From NCBI GenBank assembly GCA_028023455.1, contig JAQFVV010006272.1, positions 1,752,586-1,816,585 of the forward strand: a stretch of 64,000 nucleotides of DNA. The letters are read 5' to 3'. The notes under the pieces are model-generated. The model worked only from the letters and a program-made list of their open reading frames with translations. It was not told where the DNA came from and ran no database searches. The stretch is from Epiperipatus broadwayi. Lineage: Eukaryota; Onychophora; Udeonychophora; Euonychophora; Peripatidae. Position numbers and translations under genes: made by a program. This document shows, piece by piece, positions 46,280 through 58,479 of this stretch (positions are counted from its first letter, which is position 1; the number at the start of each line of letters is the position of its first letter).

Positions 46280-46995
46280 CTCATGGGTACGTGTAAGATA
46301 ATTTCTAATTTTGATTGGAGCCCGTTATATTCCTCACCAGATGTTAATTTTAATATGAACTTTTTTAATCAAGTATTTAATGATTTGATTGATTTTTTAT
46401 ATACAAAAAAAAATGTGATTCTCTCAATTATTTTCCTTTTTGGTTCTCAAACTTAAAAAAATATTAGAAGGAAATTGTATCATTATAAGCAATACATTAA
46501 AACACAAAATATACTTTTTAAAGATAATTTTGTTAATTATAGAAAATTGGTTAAAGCTATTTAGAAAATTGATTATCAAAAATATATTTAAAATATGAAA
46601 CTCAATGTGTCAGATAATCCTAAAGAATTTTGGACTTTTATTAAAAATTCTGGCTTACTAAAAGAAAATCTCAAATAGATTATAATTCATCTTTAGGTGC
46701 TGATGACTTTTCAATTCACATTTCCGAATTACTTGGAAATTCTCAAATGTCTGGTTTTAAATTGACTAATGAATATTTTACTTGATAGCATTTCTATTGT
46801 TTCAACAATAATGATATTACATCTGGTGTCAAAGAATTCAAATTACATTCAAGTATAGGTAATGACAATATACCTTCTTTCATTTATAAAGATTGTGCAG
46901 AATATATTGCTGCTCCTTTCTGTTATCTTCTTAATTGTTTCATTAAAAATTGTATTTTTCATAATTCTCTTAAACTTGCTAAAGTTATACCTACT
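46280..46995 (+). pseudogene. LINE linker and RT N-terminus
   Basis: SNFDWSPLYSSPDVNFNMN, then YFPFWFSNLKKNIRRKLYHY (family FPxWxSxxLKxxIxxKRxLHxxYK), NPKEFWTFIKNS, then IGNDNIPSFIYKDCAEYIA, APFCYLLNCFIKNCIFHNS and LKLAKVIP (family GPDGIPxxxLKxC ... PLxxLFNxSLxxGxFPxxWKxAxVxPI). Broken by at least three stops or shifts. Confidence 0.75.
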
Positions 46996-46997
46996 TT

Positions 46998-47827
46998 CAT
47001 CTGATAACTCCTGCAACAATTCATGCAGTTCTAAAGCATTATTTGCAAAAATCACTACATTAACTGCAAAATCAAAATGACTTAAATAATCTCCATTTAC
47101 TTTAACTTCTTTAGCTTCCCATTTTAATCCACAAAATACTTCTTGCAGCAGTGCTGTAAAAAGTTTTGAAGATATGGAGTCAGTCTTACACCCTTCTCAA
47201 TGTTGACCTTCCTAGTATCATTATGTAATCTAATTGCTGCTGTTGTATTTTTATAAATATTCTTCAAAATATGACAATATCCTGCATCTATACCTTGATG
47301 ATCCAGTGTTTTAATCACTGAAAAAATGTTTATAGAATCAAATGCCTTTTCATAATCTACAAATCCAAAGCATAATGGTAACTCATATTCATTTGTCCTT
47401 TCTATAACTTCTCTCAATTGTTTATTCTCTTTGTTGGTAAAAATCGAATGTTCTTTGTGGACAAGTTGTAATTATCTTGGTAAAAAATTTGTGCAAACCT
47501 GATAAAAGGGTCTGTAATTTCTAATATCTTCTTTATCACCTTTTTTAAGTATTAATATTAATAGTGATTCTTCCAATCATCAAGTACATCTTTATCATTT
47601 AGATATTTGGTATATAACTTTGCTAAAAAAATGTCTACTTCTTCACCTGCTTCTTTTAATATATCAATTATAATTCCATCATTACTTGGAGCCTTTCCTT
47701 TCTTCATAAATTTAATTGCATGGCTCACTTCTTCCTTTAAAATAATGGGCAATTCAGAAGATATAATAGATATAGAAGGTGCTTGCTCTTTATTATTAGG
47801 TAATTCTTGATAGAAGTCTTCTATCAT
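46998..47827 (-). pseudogene. RTE-type reverse transcriptase
   Basis: IEDFYQELPNNKEQAP, EVSHAIKFMKKGKAPSNDGI (family EVxxALxxMKxGKAPGxDGI), KEAGEEVDIFLAKLYTK (47558-47827); LKKGDKEDIRNYRPL (about 47500-47540); REVIERTNEYELPLCFGFVD, YEKAFDSINIFSVIKTL (motif A, 47124-47417) and IEKGVR, after which a frameshift replaces QGDxISPKLFT. Then VVIFANNALELHELLQEL (motif C, YADD changed to FANN-like, about 46998-47060). Dead by frameshifts and the loss of the catalytic Asp pair. Confidence 0.8.
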
Positions 47828-47859
47828 TTCATAATATCATCTCTCTTTTTAGTAATAAT

Positions 47860-47970
47860 TCTATCTTTTTTTCTTATTGCAGATATAAATTTCCTATCAA
47901 TACCAATATGTAATAATTCCATCTTTTTTTCTTATTACAAATATAAATTTCCTATCAATACCAATATATT
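47860..47970. repeat. 63-bp tandem duplication inside the RTE
   Basis: ttctatc/ttccatctttttttcttatt followed by acaaatataaatttcctatc and aataccaatat occurs twice in a row, differing at a few bases; it disrupts the RTE linker. Confidence 0.75.
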
Positions 47971-49679
47971 GTTTTACACTGTTGAGACTTTTTTTTCTTC
48001 TACAACTTTCCTAGCTAGTTCACAATTATACTTTCTTATATATCATTTTCAACTCTTTTCACACCATTTTACAAAATTCGAGGTATTCAATCCTTTTTTA
48101 ATGCATTATTTTTATATATCTTCATATTCCTTCTTTTCTTTATAAATTCTCTAATCTCAGTAGAAATTTTATTGGTCTATTGCTGCTTTTTTCTATCAGC
48201 TATCTTTGTTGCAGTTTTTAAAAGTGTAACAATTATTTTCTTATTAATTTGATTCAAATCTGAATCATTTTCAAAATCTACTAATACTTGAATCTGATTT
48301 GTAAATTCTAATTTAAATTCATTAGAATGTTTCTATAAATATTGTTTTTTTAATAATTTGCATTAACATGCATCTTAAGAACATTACAATCTTGAAATAT
48401 GTATTTTCTGTTAGTCAAAATATAAATGAAGGTAGATGCTCACTATGCTCAAATATCTATATTTTAAGTATATTACATATTTAGGTACTTTAGTATTAAA
48501 GCTGCAACATAAGGGAGATAGGAGGCCTTTTCACACCCACAATAAACGTGTAATGCCATGATGATATCAAATTGAAAGAAAATAAACCCTGCAAGTATAC
48601 ATGTAGAAACATGTTTTTCTTTATCAATGCAATCTTTTTTTCATAATACACCTGGGTCTCATTTTATGTGGATTATTTTAATGTGATTTTGAAGTTATCT
48701 AATTCATGTTTCTTCTTAATATCGTTCATATTTGACTATATTTATTAAATATCAAAAAAATTAAATTATTAATAACATATTTTGACTTGAAATACTTTTT
48801 TTCTCAAAAATATAATGTTATTTATATTAGCAGCTAATGTGAATATGGTCTGAAGTTGTATTTAGAATCTTAGCTTCTATGTAAATAACTTACTTATACT
48901 AATGAGTGAATAATAGTAGATTTATACTTACGTATAAAAATATCGCAATATTCAAAAATTTTAAACTTTTAAAATGTATTTTGTTAGATATAACAGAAAT
49001 AAATAATCTTAGATTTTTTACATAAATAATGAAGATTTTATTGATTTTGTAAACAAAAAATAATGTTTCCAATGATAATGTATAATTTTTTTTGTTTTGA
49101 TTGTGATCTCATTTTTTAATACAGAAACAAAATGTGAACATTTAAAATTTATTTCAGTAGTAAAAATCAGTTAATCATAGATTTTAAGTTGATGTGTGAG
49201 ACAAAGACAAATGTCAGAAAATGCTGAAATCTGACAGTTTCCTGCAATGAACAACCACTTAAATTCCAACAAGAGCTAAATAGTTATATGTTTGGATATC
49301 GTGAGCTTTATAAACAATTAGTAAAATCATCGTCTCAAAGTTTAATCACCGGTTACATTGTCAACAAAAAACCATTAACACAGCACAAGACTGAAAGTGA
49401 CACTAGCTGTAATTCTACTTGTGACAAATTTGATTTCTTACCAGTTTACAAACGAAGCACATATCAAATAGCAATAATGATTAAAATACATATGAAAAAA
49501 TATAAAATTAAATACTGTATTTCATAAAAAAAAAAAAAGTAAAAACAGTTTGTCTAGTATCAATTTTTTCCAAATTTTTGATATTTTTTATTAGTTATAC
49601 TTTCTTTATTTTTTAATGCGAATTTTAAAAGTAATTTTTCCTTGTTGCTTTACTTTTATGCCATCTCTGAAAATTACAG

Positions 49680-50600
49680 AACCTATGCCCCATTTTTCAA
49701 GGTAAGTCTATTTTTGTGCGATTTTTTTTTTATGCAGGTTTGCTGTGGAACCTATCTACCACATAAAATGTGTACTTCAACATTTTCAGTCTCACAAATA
49801 ATAAGTATTTTTTGTGTAAGTGATTTTTGTTCCTTTTTTTTTTCTTAGTTTAATTTGTTTATAACAAAAAAGTACATTTGTTAGCATTTCTGTTGAAAAT
49901 CCCAGTCTGTGTGGAACTGTGTTTTTCTTTATCAACTAAATCCAATTTTTTGTAATACTTCTACATTTTCAGTCTCATAAATAATAAGTATTTTTTTGTT
50001 AAGGGGGGGGTTGTTCCATTTTAATATGTATTTTTTGTGGTTTTTGTTCAGTTTTTTTTTTTTTAATTTGGCTATAAAAAAATATGTTTATTAGCATTTC
50101 TGTTGAAAATCCCAGCATGTTCTGCAATCATGTGCTGCATATTCAGTCAGAAAATTGTTAGTACAGATCTCCATTTTCTGTGGTAATATTAAATATTTTG
50201 TTTCGTGGTGAACAATTCATGTTATATATTATACAGTAAATATTGTATTAGTATACTTAATGTGTTTTTTATAAATATTATTTAAAAAATCAAAATCATT
50301 TACTGTTTGTTTAGTAACAATTTTTTTGTGTAATAGCGTGATTTCATTAAGATTGCAAATCACTTTTTTTTTGATTTGGAATGTCAATCTTAAAAGTTGT
50401 TAGTGTGAAAGTTATATGTATAGTTAATGTCTTTTTATAAATATTATTTAAAATATAAAATCATTTACTGTTTGTTTAGTGTGTACTTAAACTAACAATT
50501 TTTGTTGTGTGAAACTATCATTTCATTAAGATAGAAAATCACTTTTTTTTTTGCTTTTAAATGTTGTTCTTCATTAAGATCACAAATCACTTTTTTTTTT
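49680..50600 (+). repeat. two tandem repeat sets within the TIR element
   Basis: Set 1: acattttcagtctca.aaata ataagtatttttt (about 49779, 49964) and tagcatttctgttgaaaatc ccag (about 49883, 50092), period near 190-210 bp. Set 2: tttttataaatattatttaa and atcatttactgtttgtttag with cattaagat..aaatcacttt (about 50265, 50434, partial at 50572). Confidence 0.65.
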
Positions 50601-50724
50601 AAATTTCAAATGTTCTTAAAAGTTCCTTGGTGTCCAAGTCATACATATTTGAATGTCTTGTTTAAAATTATACATTTCTTATTGAAAATGATAAATATAT
50701 TATGTTTTAATTTATTTATTTTTA

Positions 50725-50985
50725 GTCCTGCAACATGGAGCATGTATTAGACCTATTGTGCCTCTTCACATTTGTATCAATCTCCTGATAACTTTGTAAA
50801 TCTTGCCAAAATACCATGAACAAGATCCGTGTACATATTTTTTTTTCCAAAAAAAAAGTCCTGCACAAAAACCATGTACATGTTATTTTGATCAGATCCC
50901 AAGATTACAAAGTTATCAGTTGATTGATATGAATGTGAACAGGCACAGTATGCCTAATACATGTTATGTGTTGCAGCTTTAATAC
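50725..50985. repeat. subterminal inverted repeat
   Basis: cctgcaacatggagcatgtattag..attgtgcct.ttcacat and ctgataactttgtaa (50725-50800) reappear inverted at about 50893-50980, with a further gtgtacat / atgtacat pair near the centre. The outer part of the right arm is the element's own end. Confidence 0.65.
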
Positions 50986-51003
50986 TAAAGTAACCCATAT
51001 TTA

Positions 51004-52125
51004 CTTATTCATTACTATTTTATATTGAATTAACAAACATAATTAAATGCATCCATTTTAATTCTGCATTCATTTCTATCCATTTCTTTGTCAATAGTAG
51101 TTTAATTTTAATTGTCTAAATGTTTTATGTTTCAAAAAACGTTTCTTTTTTTTTTGCCTTATTTAGTTAAAATAATCAAAAAAAATTTAACAAATAACAT
51201 TTCATATCAGCAGTTATCTCTCTATACTAACTGTGACAATAGGACTGTGTTTTTGCATAACTAAATTTCCTTTCTTTAATTACATGCATAAAAATTCTGA
51301 TTTTTTTATTTTTCTTTTTGAATAAAATTATGAATAAAGAACCAGTAAATGGTTGCATGGATTTATAGTTCATGCATTGGTTTGCATAGTAATCACAAAT
51401 CTCATTATTAACGTTTGTTCTTACTTTTTTTCTGGAATTAGGACATTAAATTTGTTTATGATGTGGCTGTTATTAATTTTACTTGATACCGTATAAATGC
51501 ATATATGCATATATATATATAAAAGAAAATCAAAAAGTATTGAGAATTTATTTTGAAAACAAATACTGTGAACATGATCATGGATTTACTCTATGCTAGA
51601 ATCATCTATTGTGAGGTTGAGTGAGCAATGAACATTTGCGGCCATTGAGGTAGCATCTGTTCAAAACAACTTATCATCTATTTGAATTGCAAGATGCTAA
51701 AAGGCACATGTTTATTAAGATAATATCTTGAGCATGTTTACATTTTCGCTATTCAACCTATTTTTTAACTATGACTCATCAGCTTTATATAATTATCTAC
51801 TAAATTATTGTATTGTATGACCAAAATGAAATAATTTCAACCTCGTTATATGTGATTCAAGTGAAAATCCAGATCAAGTTTACATTTATTTGTTTTTCTT
51901 ATAATATCCACAAAAATCTTCACCAACAAATACTTTTTCTGTACTCTTATTCTTTATCTAACTTACATATCCAAAGATAGAGGAAACATTATAGCGTTAA
52001 TAATGCTGAGCTATCAAGATTTTTTTTAATTCAATTCTATCCATTATTAATATTTAATCATTTTTAGCCTATTAAATTCTTAATTGCTAATGAATGATCC
52101 AGAAAGGTAAAGAGTGCAATCTGTC
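51004..52125. other. AT-rich spacer, nothing recognised
   Basis: No supported feature. Confidence 0.45.
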
Positions 52126-52129
52126 TTCA

Positions 52130-52345
52130 TCATATTTATCTGTAACCCCATCTATTCAATCTGATCTACAATTTCCATAATGAAAATGTAAAGGACTTTT
52201 CTATTTTCAATTAAAAACAGAGTCACCAGCATAACCAAGATTGTTGATGTTTTCTTAGACAAATCCTGAATCTACATTTACATTTATCTAATCTGCTTTT
52301 CATTACTGCATCAGTAGACAGACTTTTGCAGGGCAAGTGCTACTT
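52130..52345 (-). mobile_element. LINE RT scrap
   Basis: The minus strand reads ENINNLGYAGDSVF, resembling the motif C region INNLRYADDTVL, preceded by a weak match to the preceding RT segment. Both frames are broken. It lies next to the trinucleotide tract. Confidence 0.4.
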
Positions 52346-52380
52346 GTAATTTTTTCCAAGTGATGCAGCCCATCACCTAC

Positions 52381-52407
52381 AAATAATAATAATAATAATA
52401 ATAATAA

Positions 52408-52446
<39 letters not shown>

Positions 52447-52487
52447 TAGCGGTAGCAGCGGCAGCAGCGGCGGCGGCAGCAGCAGCG

Positions 52488-52542
<55 letters not shown>
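52381..52542. repeat. compound trinucleotide microsatellite, about 54 units
   Basis: (AAT)n, then (AGT/TAG)n, an interrupted (GCA/GCG/GGC) core and (TAG)n again. The pure 3-bp phase is kept throughout, which creates spurious poly-Leu and poly-Tyr ORFs on the minus strand. Confidence 0.95.
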
Positions 52543-52544
<2 letters not shown>

Positions 52545-52660
52545 TATTATCAAAAAATTCATTATACAAATATAAAATATAAATAAATAGAATTATAAAT
52601 TTGCTGTCCACTATTTTTGAGTATCTGTGCTTATAGTTAGTTATTAATCATTGCTATTAC

Positions 52661-52708
52661 ACAGGATTCTAAGCAGTCTTCTGTGAGAAAAGAACTGATG
52701 TAACACTT
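52661..52708 (-). CDS. very weak candidate 48-bp exon
   Basis: Acceptor acaatttttttgtag, codons KCYISSFLTEDCLESC, donor gtaata, phase 0, which would fit in front of the exon at 44139. Another acceptor-like site (gtttctttcacag, about 52833 on the minus strand) is close by but not in a compatible phase. It may be chance in AT-rich DNA. Confidence 0.15.
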
Positions 52709-52859
52709 CTACAAAAAAATTGTTAAGTCTTTAATTGCAGAAATAATTTCATTTTTTTTTGTTCTTCAATGAATCAAATAATGATTCACTGGCTTCTAGC
52801 AATTTTTTTAATCAGTTCTCCATCTGTGAAAGAAACAGTATGTTTTGCTAACACATAAT

Positions 52860-54240
52860 TGTGGTTTACATTATTTTAACTGTTGTTTGTGGAATTTGCT
52901 GTGTAAAAAATTATTTTATTAAAATTTGCAGATATTGTTAGAAAATGTCTTTCAACATTTCATTTTTTTGAAAGTAATATACTTGCCTGGCATATGGAAT
53001 ACATATTTTGAATTAACCAATATCAAGAAAAGCTATTTGCCCCATTCTGTATTAAAATTGTATGTCTTTTGTGTTTGACATTGCACCCTCTTTTAAAATA
53101 TAATAAAATAATATTTTTTTATAAGAAAATGCTTAAATCTATAACAGAAAATGCACTTATCAATTTTGCAACTGACTCATTGGTATGCAATGCTGCCTCT
53201 TATGCTAAGAACATATTCAAACAGATGAACTGGCAATCAACACACACATCATTGTGCATTTCATATAAAAACACATGTTCATCATGTAACTTGAACATTT
53301 CATACACCACCTTGATTGTAAATACCTGATTCTCATCTGTCTATAAAAAAATATATATTTTTTTATGTATACTATCTAATCGAGAAAAATGTAGAGGCGA
53401 TTATTATATATTTTTTTAAATCAAATAGTCATTCCAAAAATTTCATGGTGATTCACCAATAGATCAAGATCAACATATTGTCCAAGTGGTGTATATCCTA
53501 ATTAAATACATTTATACAAACATATTTTTCATATTAAATCAACAGACTAATTACTTAAGTAAATTTTTGAAATTATTAATCTCAATTTTCAAAATGAAAT
53601 TTCATAGGCATTATATATATATATATTGCAGAATAACAGAGAAAAATATTGATAAATTTATATCTAAATGAGCTAATGGATATGAAATTGCAAAAAAAAA
53701 CAAATTCACTACCATCAAACTATTTTTTCTTTAATCAATTTTAAAAAATATTGATTTTTTATTTAAAATCATAAGATCAATAATTCAAAATATTTTCATA
53801 CTAGTTCATAGCCAAATAATATTCCTCTTTAATTCGTGATCTTCCTTTCCAAGCCCTTTATTTTTTCAAATATTAGGTACATTGAAAATGATTTAATAAA
53901 AATTAAAGGGAAACTAAAAATGACATTTCAAACATATTATTGTTTTTCGTAATAATAATAAAATGAATTACATAAATAAAAAGAGTACAGTGTATGTATA
54001 AAAACAAAAGATGTTCTTAGTTATGTTCAGTAAGAAGATATTGAAAAAATACTATTATCTTTTTAAAAAAAAAAAAAAAGATAGGATACTAAAAATGATA
54101 GACATTAGATCTAGTAGATTTCATTTATAGAAACTGAAGTTATTGTAGTTTAAACAGTCCATGATTGAGAAAAAATTTAACTTTTAAAAAAATTATTATG
54201 AGATAAAAATATAAAGTATTTTCATATTTACAAAAATAAA
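52860..54240. other. AT-rich spacer with one odd ORF
   Basis: An 86-codon plus-strand ORF (53069-53329: FATDSLVCNAASYAKNIFKQ, then NTCSSCNLNISYTTL) also has an open antisense frame; no family is recognised. Confidence 0.3.
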
Positions 54241-54285
54241 TAAGTTAATACATTGTACAGGCTTAAACCTGCATTTATATATGTA

Positions 54286-54864
54286 ATATATGCGGGATTC
54301 GAACTCAGACTTTCACACGAACCACTACTCTCAGTGCCATCTCATATTGCTGACCCACCTGATCACACACATAATCACCAATATACGTATTTCATGCTAA
54401 GCCAGCAATCATCAGTTGGTCTAGATTACTATCCTCACACATATATACAATCAGTGCTCAGCTTTATATTAAGATAGCCAATCTTCATACTTTAGTGGAC
54501 ATACTTCAAACTATTCTGACTCACAACTCTTCAGCCTTTCATTTCATTGAAAATCTGATGGTGGAACGTTCAAAGCCCCTTGTTAGTGCCTAGGTTGACA
54601 GGCTGAAGAGTTGTGAGTCGGAATAATTTGAAGCCTGTCCGTTAAAGTATGAAGATTGGCTATCTTACTATAAAGCTGAGCACTGATTGTATATGGGTGA
54701 GGATAGTAATCTAGACTAACTGATGATTGCTGGTTTAGAATGAAATACGTATATTGGTGATTATTTATCTTTTCAACATGTGTGTGATCAGGTGGGTCAG
54801 CAATATGAGATGGCACTGAGAGTAGTGGGTCGTGTGAAAGTCTGAGTTCGAATCCCGCATATAT
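54286..54864. mobile_element. foldback element with tRNA-like ends
   Basis: Left arm 54286-54537, loop 54538-54599 and right arm 54600-54864 form a long near-perfect inverted repeat. The outer end of each arm has a B-box (gagttcgaatccc on the plus strand at 54844-54856, inverted at about 54294-54306). Related single arms lie at 2345-2480 and 17870-18065, so this is a dispersed family. No ORF of note is present. Confidence 0.8.
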
Positions 54865-54869
54865 TAAAA

Positions 54870-55795
54870 ATAAATAAGTGTAAATTAATTAATGAAAATG
54901 AAAACATCAGCTATTACATAATTTACTGGAAAAAAATTACATGTGATAGATAAATATTACAAAAACACAATCAATTAAAGAATAATTACATTTAGAAAAA
55001 AAACAAAGAAATTAAAACAACTAATACAAATATAAAATATGGTTATAATTCTACATTTATTCCAAAATCAAATATACATATATGTAATTAATAAAATATT
55101 ATCTAAATTGTATAGTTTACCCTAGTAATAGAGCAATGATTCAAAAAGCTAAATATCCCAAGATTAAAATTAAAAGTTATCATTTCAAACTCTTTAATGA
55201 CATATGTTGCCCTAAACAACAAACTATTCAATTATTTTTTTATATCATTGAAAAATATATATTTAAATCTTCTACTAAGATATAAAAGTAGGGATATAAA
55301 CACCAGTGCACATATTTACACACATACGTATATAAGCAAAATCCATCATTAAGTCTGTCTAGTAAGATTATAATACAAGAACTGTAAATTATGTTATATT
55401 TTCAGTCTATTAAGTGTATTCAAGTATTTGTAAATCAAAATCAGAATGATGCTATTTATATTACAGAGAAATTAACAGACATGTAATTTAATTTTTATTA
55501 TTAGTTTTAATGAATGCATCAATTTATCATTGTTTTAATTTATTCCAGTGAAGTTATTCAATATTAAAAAAGATTTAAGTATTACATATTTGTATTTTCT
55601 CTTTTTCATAGTTTGTTTTTTAATGATTATGACTGGTAATGAATATAAAATATATTATGTTTATAACATATTCATTTTATTTACAATGCTGACTTTGCTC
55701 AAGCTAATTGATTGTGAGGTTAAGATAGTAATAATATCCCATCCATCACCCATGATCATTCCATGACTATATCATTACACACATATATATATATA
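54870..55795. other. AT-rich spacer
   Basis: No supported feature. A TA run at 55783-55799 adjoins the SINE that follows. Confidence 0.45.
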
Positions 55796-55800
55796 TATAA

Positions 55801-55952
55801 CGGGCAAGGAAACATCCCAAACTATCAGCATACCAGGGCCTCACTAGGCTATTCGAACCTAGAAAATTTATAAAGTAGGCAGATAAGTAAGGGTCTAAGA
55901 TTCAACTTTTATTGACCGATAGCCTTAGTCACTAGTTCAAGGAGTAGCTGAG
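55801..55952 (-). mobile_element. tRNA-derived SINE
   Basis: Minus strand: A-box-like TGACTAAGGCTATCGGTC (55914-55931) and B box AGGTTCGAATAG (55849-55860), with a 3' tail running into (TA)n at 55783-55799. The distance between the boxes is longer than in most tRNAs. No target duplication was found. Confidence 0.55.
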
Positions 55953-55954
55953 TT

Positions 55955-58130
55955 TTATAATATATATTTTCAAACTTATTTTTAATTATATATTTCAAAG
56001 TATTATTAATCATGATAAAATAATAAGTCACTGCCAGTGCTAATAAGACAAACATTTATTATACAAATAACATACATACATATATATATAGGAGGATTAG
56101 GATTAAACATTATTTGATAAATTTAAATCTTGATATTTATTTTAATATGCACATCTGAAAACTTATATAATTTTAATATTTTTATATTGTGTTAAGTGCA
56201 AATAGACTACATAAACTATACATTAAAACACTGTCAAATCATTTAACCTCAGACTAAAAGTTTGCAGTTAAACCAATGCTAGCTTACTGATATACCGACG
56301 TGATCAATGCAAAATGAAGATGTTAGCTTAAAACCATGCTGGCAGGAATGTGCATCTGTAGCATGATATTATTTAAAAAATGATCCTCAGCCAGTACAGG
56401 AACATGTGTCTAGCTGGCCAAGGAATCATACATAAACATATTGAGAAAGAAATGCTCCATCTGAAGGGAGAGCGGTCCTTGCCATCTTATGGTCCCTATC
56501 CATAGAGCATAAGAAATCAAATGGTGTAGGAGATACCTCTCTACCACCAAATCAACATGATGGCTTCCCTTTTTGGGTCATGCATTCAGTTGGATATGAT
56601 GACCTATATGCTAACGCAGCACAAGAGAATGAGAATCTAATACGCATCCTCAGATTACATCAACATATAATTCCTGTATATCCCTCCACCAACTTCAATT
56701 CAATTATGAAACAATTAGCCCTAAATTAACCCCACATAATCCGACTTAAACGTAACAAATCAACGTAGCCATCTACACTTAACTTTAAATTTAGAAATTT
56801 AGTTAACAAAGATGGAAATGATTGATAACAAATGTTATGCATAAAAAATTAATAATAATTTAAGAGTTATTTGGCTTGTCAGATAAGAGCTTATTTAGAA
56901 ATTGCACATTTATTAATTGAAAGATCATTTAAGTTAGCTATTTAAAAGTTCATATTGCATTTAAAAGTTTTTATATTTCCCAAGGTATATCTTGCTGAAT
57001 CATCCAGATTGTGCCAAGTGTATTGAAGTCCATCCTAGCCAACGGACTTTGTGTAGCTTTGAAATGAAACCAGTTTGCCATTTATTCAGAAGATTGTCAC
57101 TTGGAAGGCTGTCTCAGTCGGTGCAAACAAAGGATCAAAATCTATTGCGAGACCCCTACATCGTGGAGTCCACAATACAGCTGCAAAATATTTTAGACTG
57201 GTCATCACCACTCAATCAATAATAATTTATTTTTCTTTTTATAGTATTATGCCTCCTTTATCACCAAATCTGTAGATCAATCGCTCCTGACATTGCTCCA
57301 ATCTTATTGGCCATGAAGGTTTTCCTTTCTGGACTGTGTGATTGGTGGTAACTGCATTGGCCAGTTTACTCCAAAGTGGGAAACACCATAAATTTATCAT
57401 TTTTCTCTTATCTGACTTTTGATCATTTAAGTGCCCAAAGAGCTTGTTTGCTTTACATTTATAACATTTTAATAGAACAATCATTTCCATTCTACTAAGA
57501 TTTAAACATAAATTTTGAATAGAAACCAATTAACATTATTATTTTCTTTTACATTACTTAAAAAATAATAATCTTTTATCTTTAAATTTTTCTTTTTTAC
57601 TTTAACTTACTTTTAAGTAATTATTTATTCGTTTTCCATCTGTACAATTTTATAACTTATTTTAATTTTAATTTTTTTTTATATATCCATTTAACTTATG
57701 AATATTTTTTTATGATGTAATGGCATATATGTATACTGTTACAATATACACAACAGGATTCAATCTTTAATATCAAAGAAAGTTTTCATAAGATTGATGG
57801 CCTCAGATTTCAGAAAATTTATCATCAGTGATATTTTTAATTCTTTTTTTAATTCTTTTTTTTTTCCAAAGATAATCTCTGAAATATTAACACTTTATCT
57901 GTATTCAATTTATAAATATACAAAACTGAGTTATGATATCTATTTTAACTCTATTTTAAGATTTTATATTGAACTGTAAATTTTTCAAGAACTATCAGGA
58001 ATTTTATAAACTACTAGAAATACATTAACCAACAATGAATTGTTTTGAACTAATTAATAATAAAATTTATATCAAGGCCTTTCATTTCATCCAATAAATG
58101 ACTATTCTTATAAACCAAATTATAAATTGA
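55955..58130. other. unassigned region, partly G+C-richer
   Basis: Stretches 56260-56760 and 56985-57440 look more complex than the background. A plus-strand frame (56992-57222) reads HPDCAKCIEVHPSQRTLCSF and a minus-strand frame (57239-57529) ends TTNHTVQKGKPSWPIRLEQ, then CQERLIYRFGDKGGIIL. Neither is recognised; transposon debris is likely. Confidence 0.3.
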
Positions 58131-58479
58131 AAGATTTAAATTGTAAAAAAAAAAAAATTCTTTTTAAAAATAATTAACATTAAATTTTTCATCAAAATCA
58201 GGTTTGTAAATATATTTATTAAATATAATATTCTTCATAAATTCAAAATTATAACTCATTTCAATGCAATCGGAAGCAAATTGAGTTTCTTGAGTATAAG
58301 CTTAACTTTGAAAATATAACAAAAATTTAACAGAGCAATCAGGCCTTAACATGTTTCTTAAATTTTTACCTTTAATAAAATGACTACAAAGTAAAGTATT
58401 ATACAACTTTATCAACATTTAAATTTAAAATTTTAATTTAAAATCAAATTTATCTCCAAACTAGTAAATATAATATTAG

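Larger units (their letters stand above)
45540..46995 (+). mobile_element. CR1/Jockey-type LINE, 5' part, truncated
   Basis: Reads the exonuclease/endonuclease/phosphatase domain, the linker and the RT N-terminus in order on the plus strand, with several stops and shifts, then stops at 46995 where an opposite-strand RTE element begins. The missing RT palm may be the similar fragments at 60.7-63.1 kb only in the sense of family, not as the same copy. Confidence 0.75.
46998..48400 (-). mobile_element. RTE-type LINE, central part
   Basis: The minus strand carries the pre-RT linker and RT fingers/palm of an RTE/craniofacial-development-protein-2-like element, cut at 46998 against the plus-strand CR1/Jockey fragment. 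The endonuclease is missing. Confidence 0.75.
48484..50995. mobile_element. 2.5-kb TIR element with 8-bp target duplication
   Basis: The left end GGTACTTTAGTATTAAAGCT, GCAACATAA is matched in inverted form by the right end, GGTTACTTTAGTATTAAAGC, TGCAACACATAA, about 27 of 30 bases. Both are flanked by the identical 8-mer catattta (48476-48483 and 50996-51003). There is no transposase; the interior holds tandem repeats and a subterminal palindrome. Ends starting GG with 8-bp duplication fit Merlin-like elements; hAT ends usually start CA. Classification is inference. Confidence 0.75.

Noticed and set aside
46862-47080. 72-codon plus-strand hydrophobic ORF
   Set aside because: Out-of-frame shadow across the CR1/RTE junction; the real readings are the two LINE RTs.
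47807-48145. 112-codon plus-strand ORF, Phe/Ser/Tyr-rich
   Set aside because: Antisense shadow of the RTE linker on the minus strand.
52303-52611. Poly-Leu and poly-Tyr ORFs on the minus strand
   Set aside because: Translation of the trinucleotide microsatellite; not genes.
52800-52850. Possible exon after gtttctttcacag on the minus strand
   Set aside because: All three frames stop quickly or lack a donor in usable phase with the next candidate exon.
53069-53329. 86-codon ORF with FATDSLVCNAASYAKNIFK
   Set aside because: Both strands are open, no family is recognised and it has no supporting splice context; left unassigned.
54253-54816. ORFs sharing PSHIADPPDHTH at both ends of the foldback
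   Set aside because: They are the same inverted-repeat arm read on opposite strands, not proteins.
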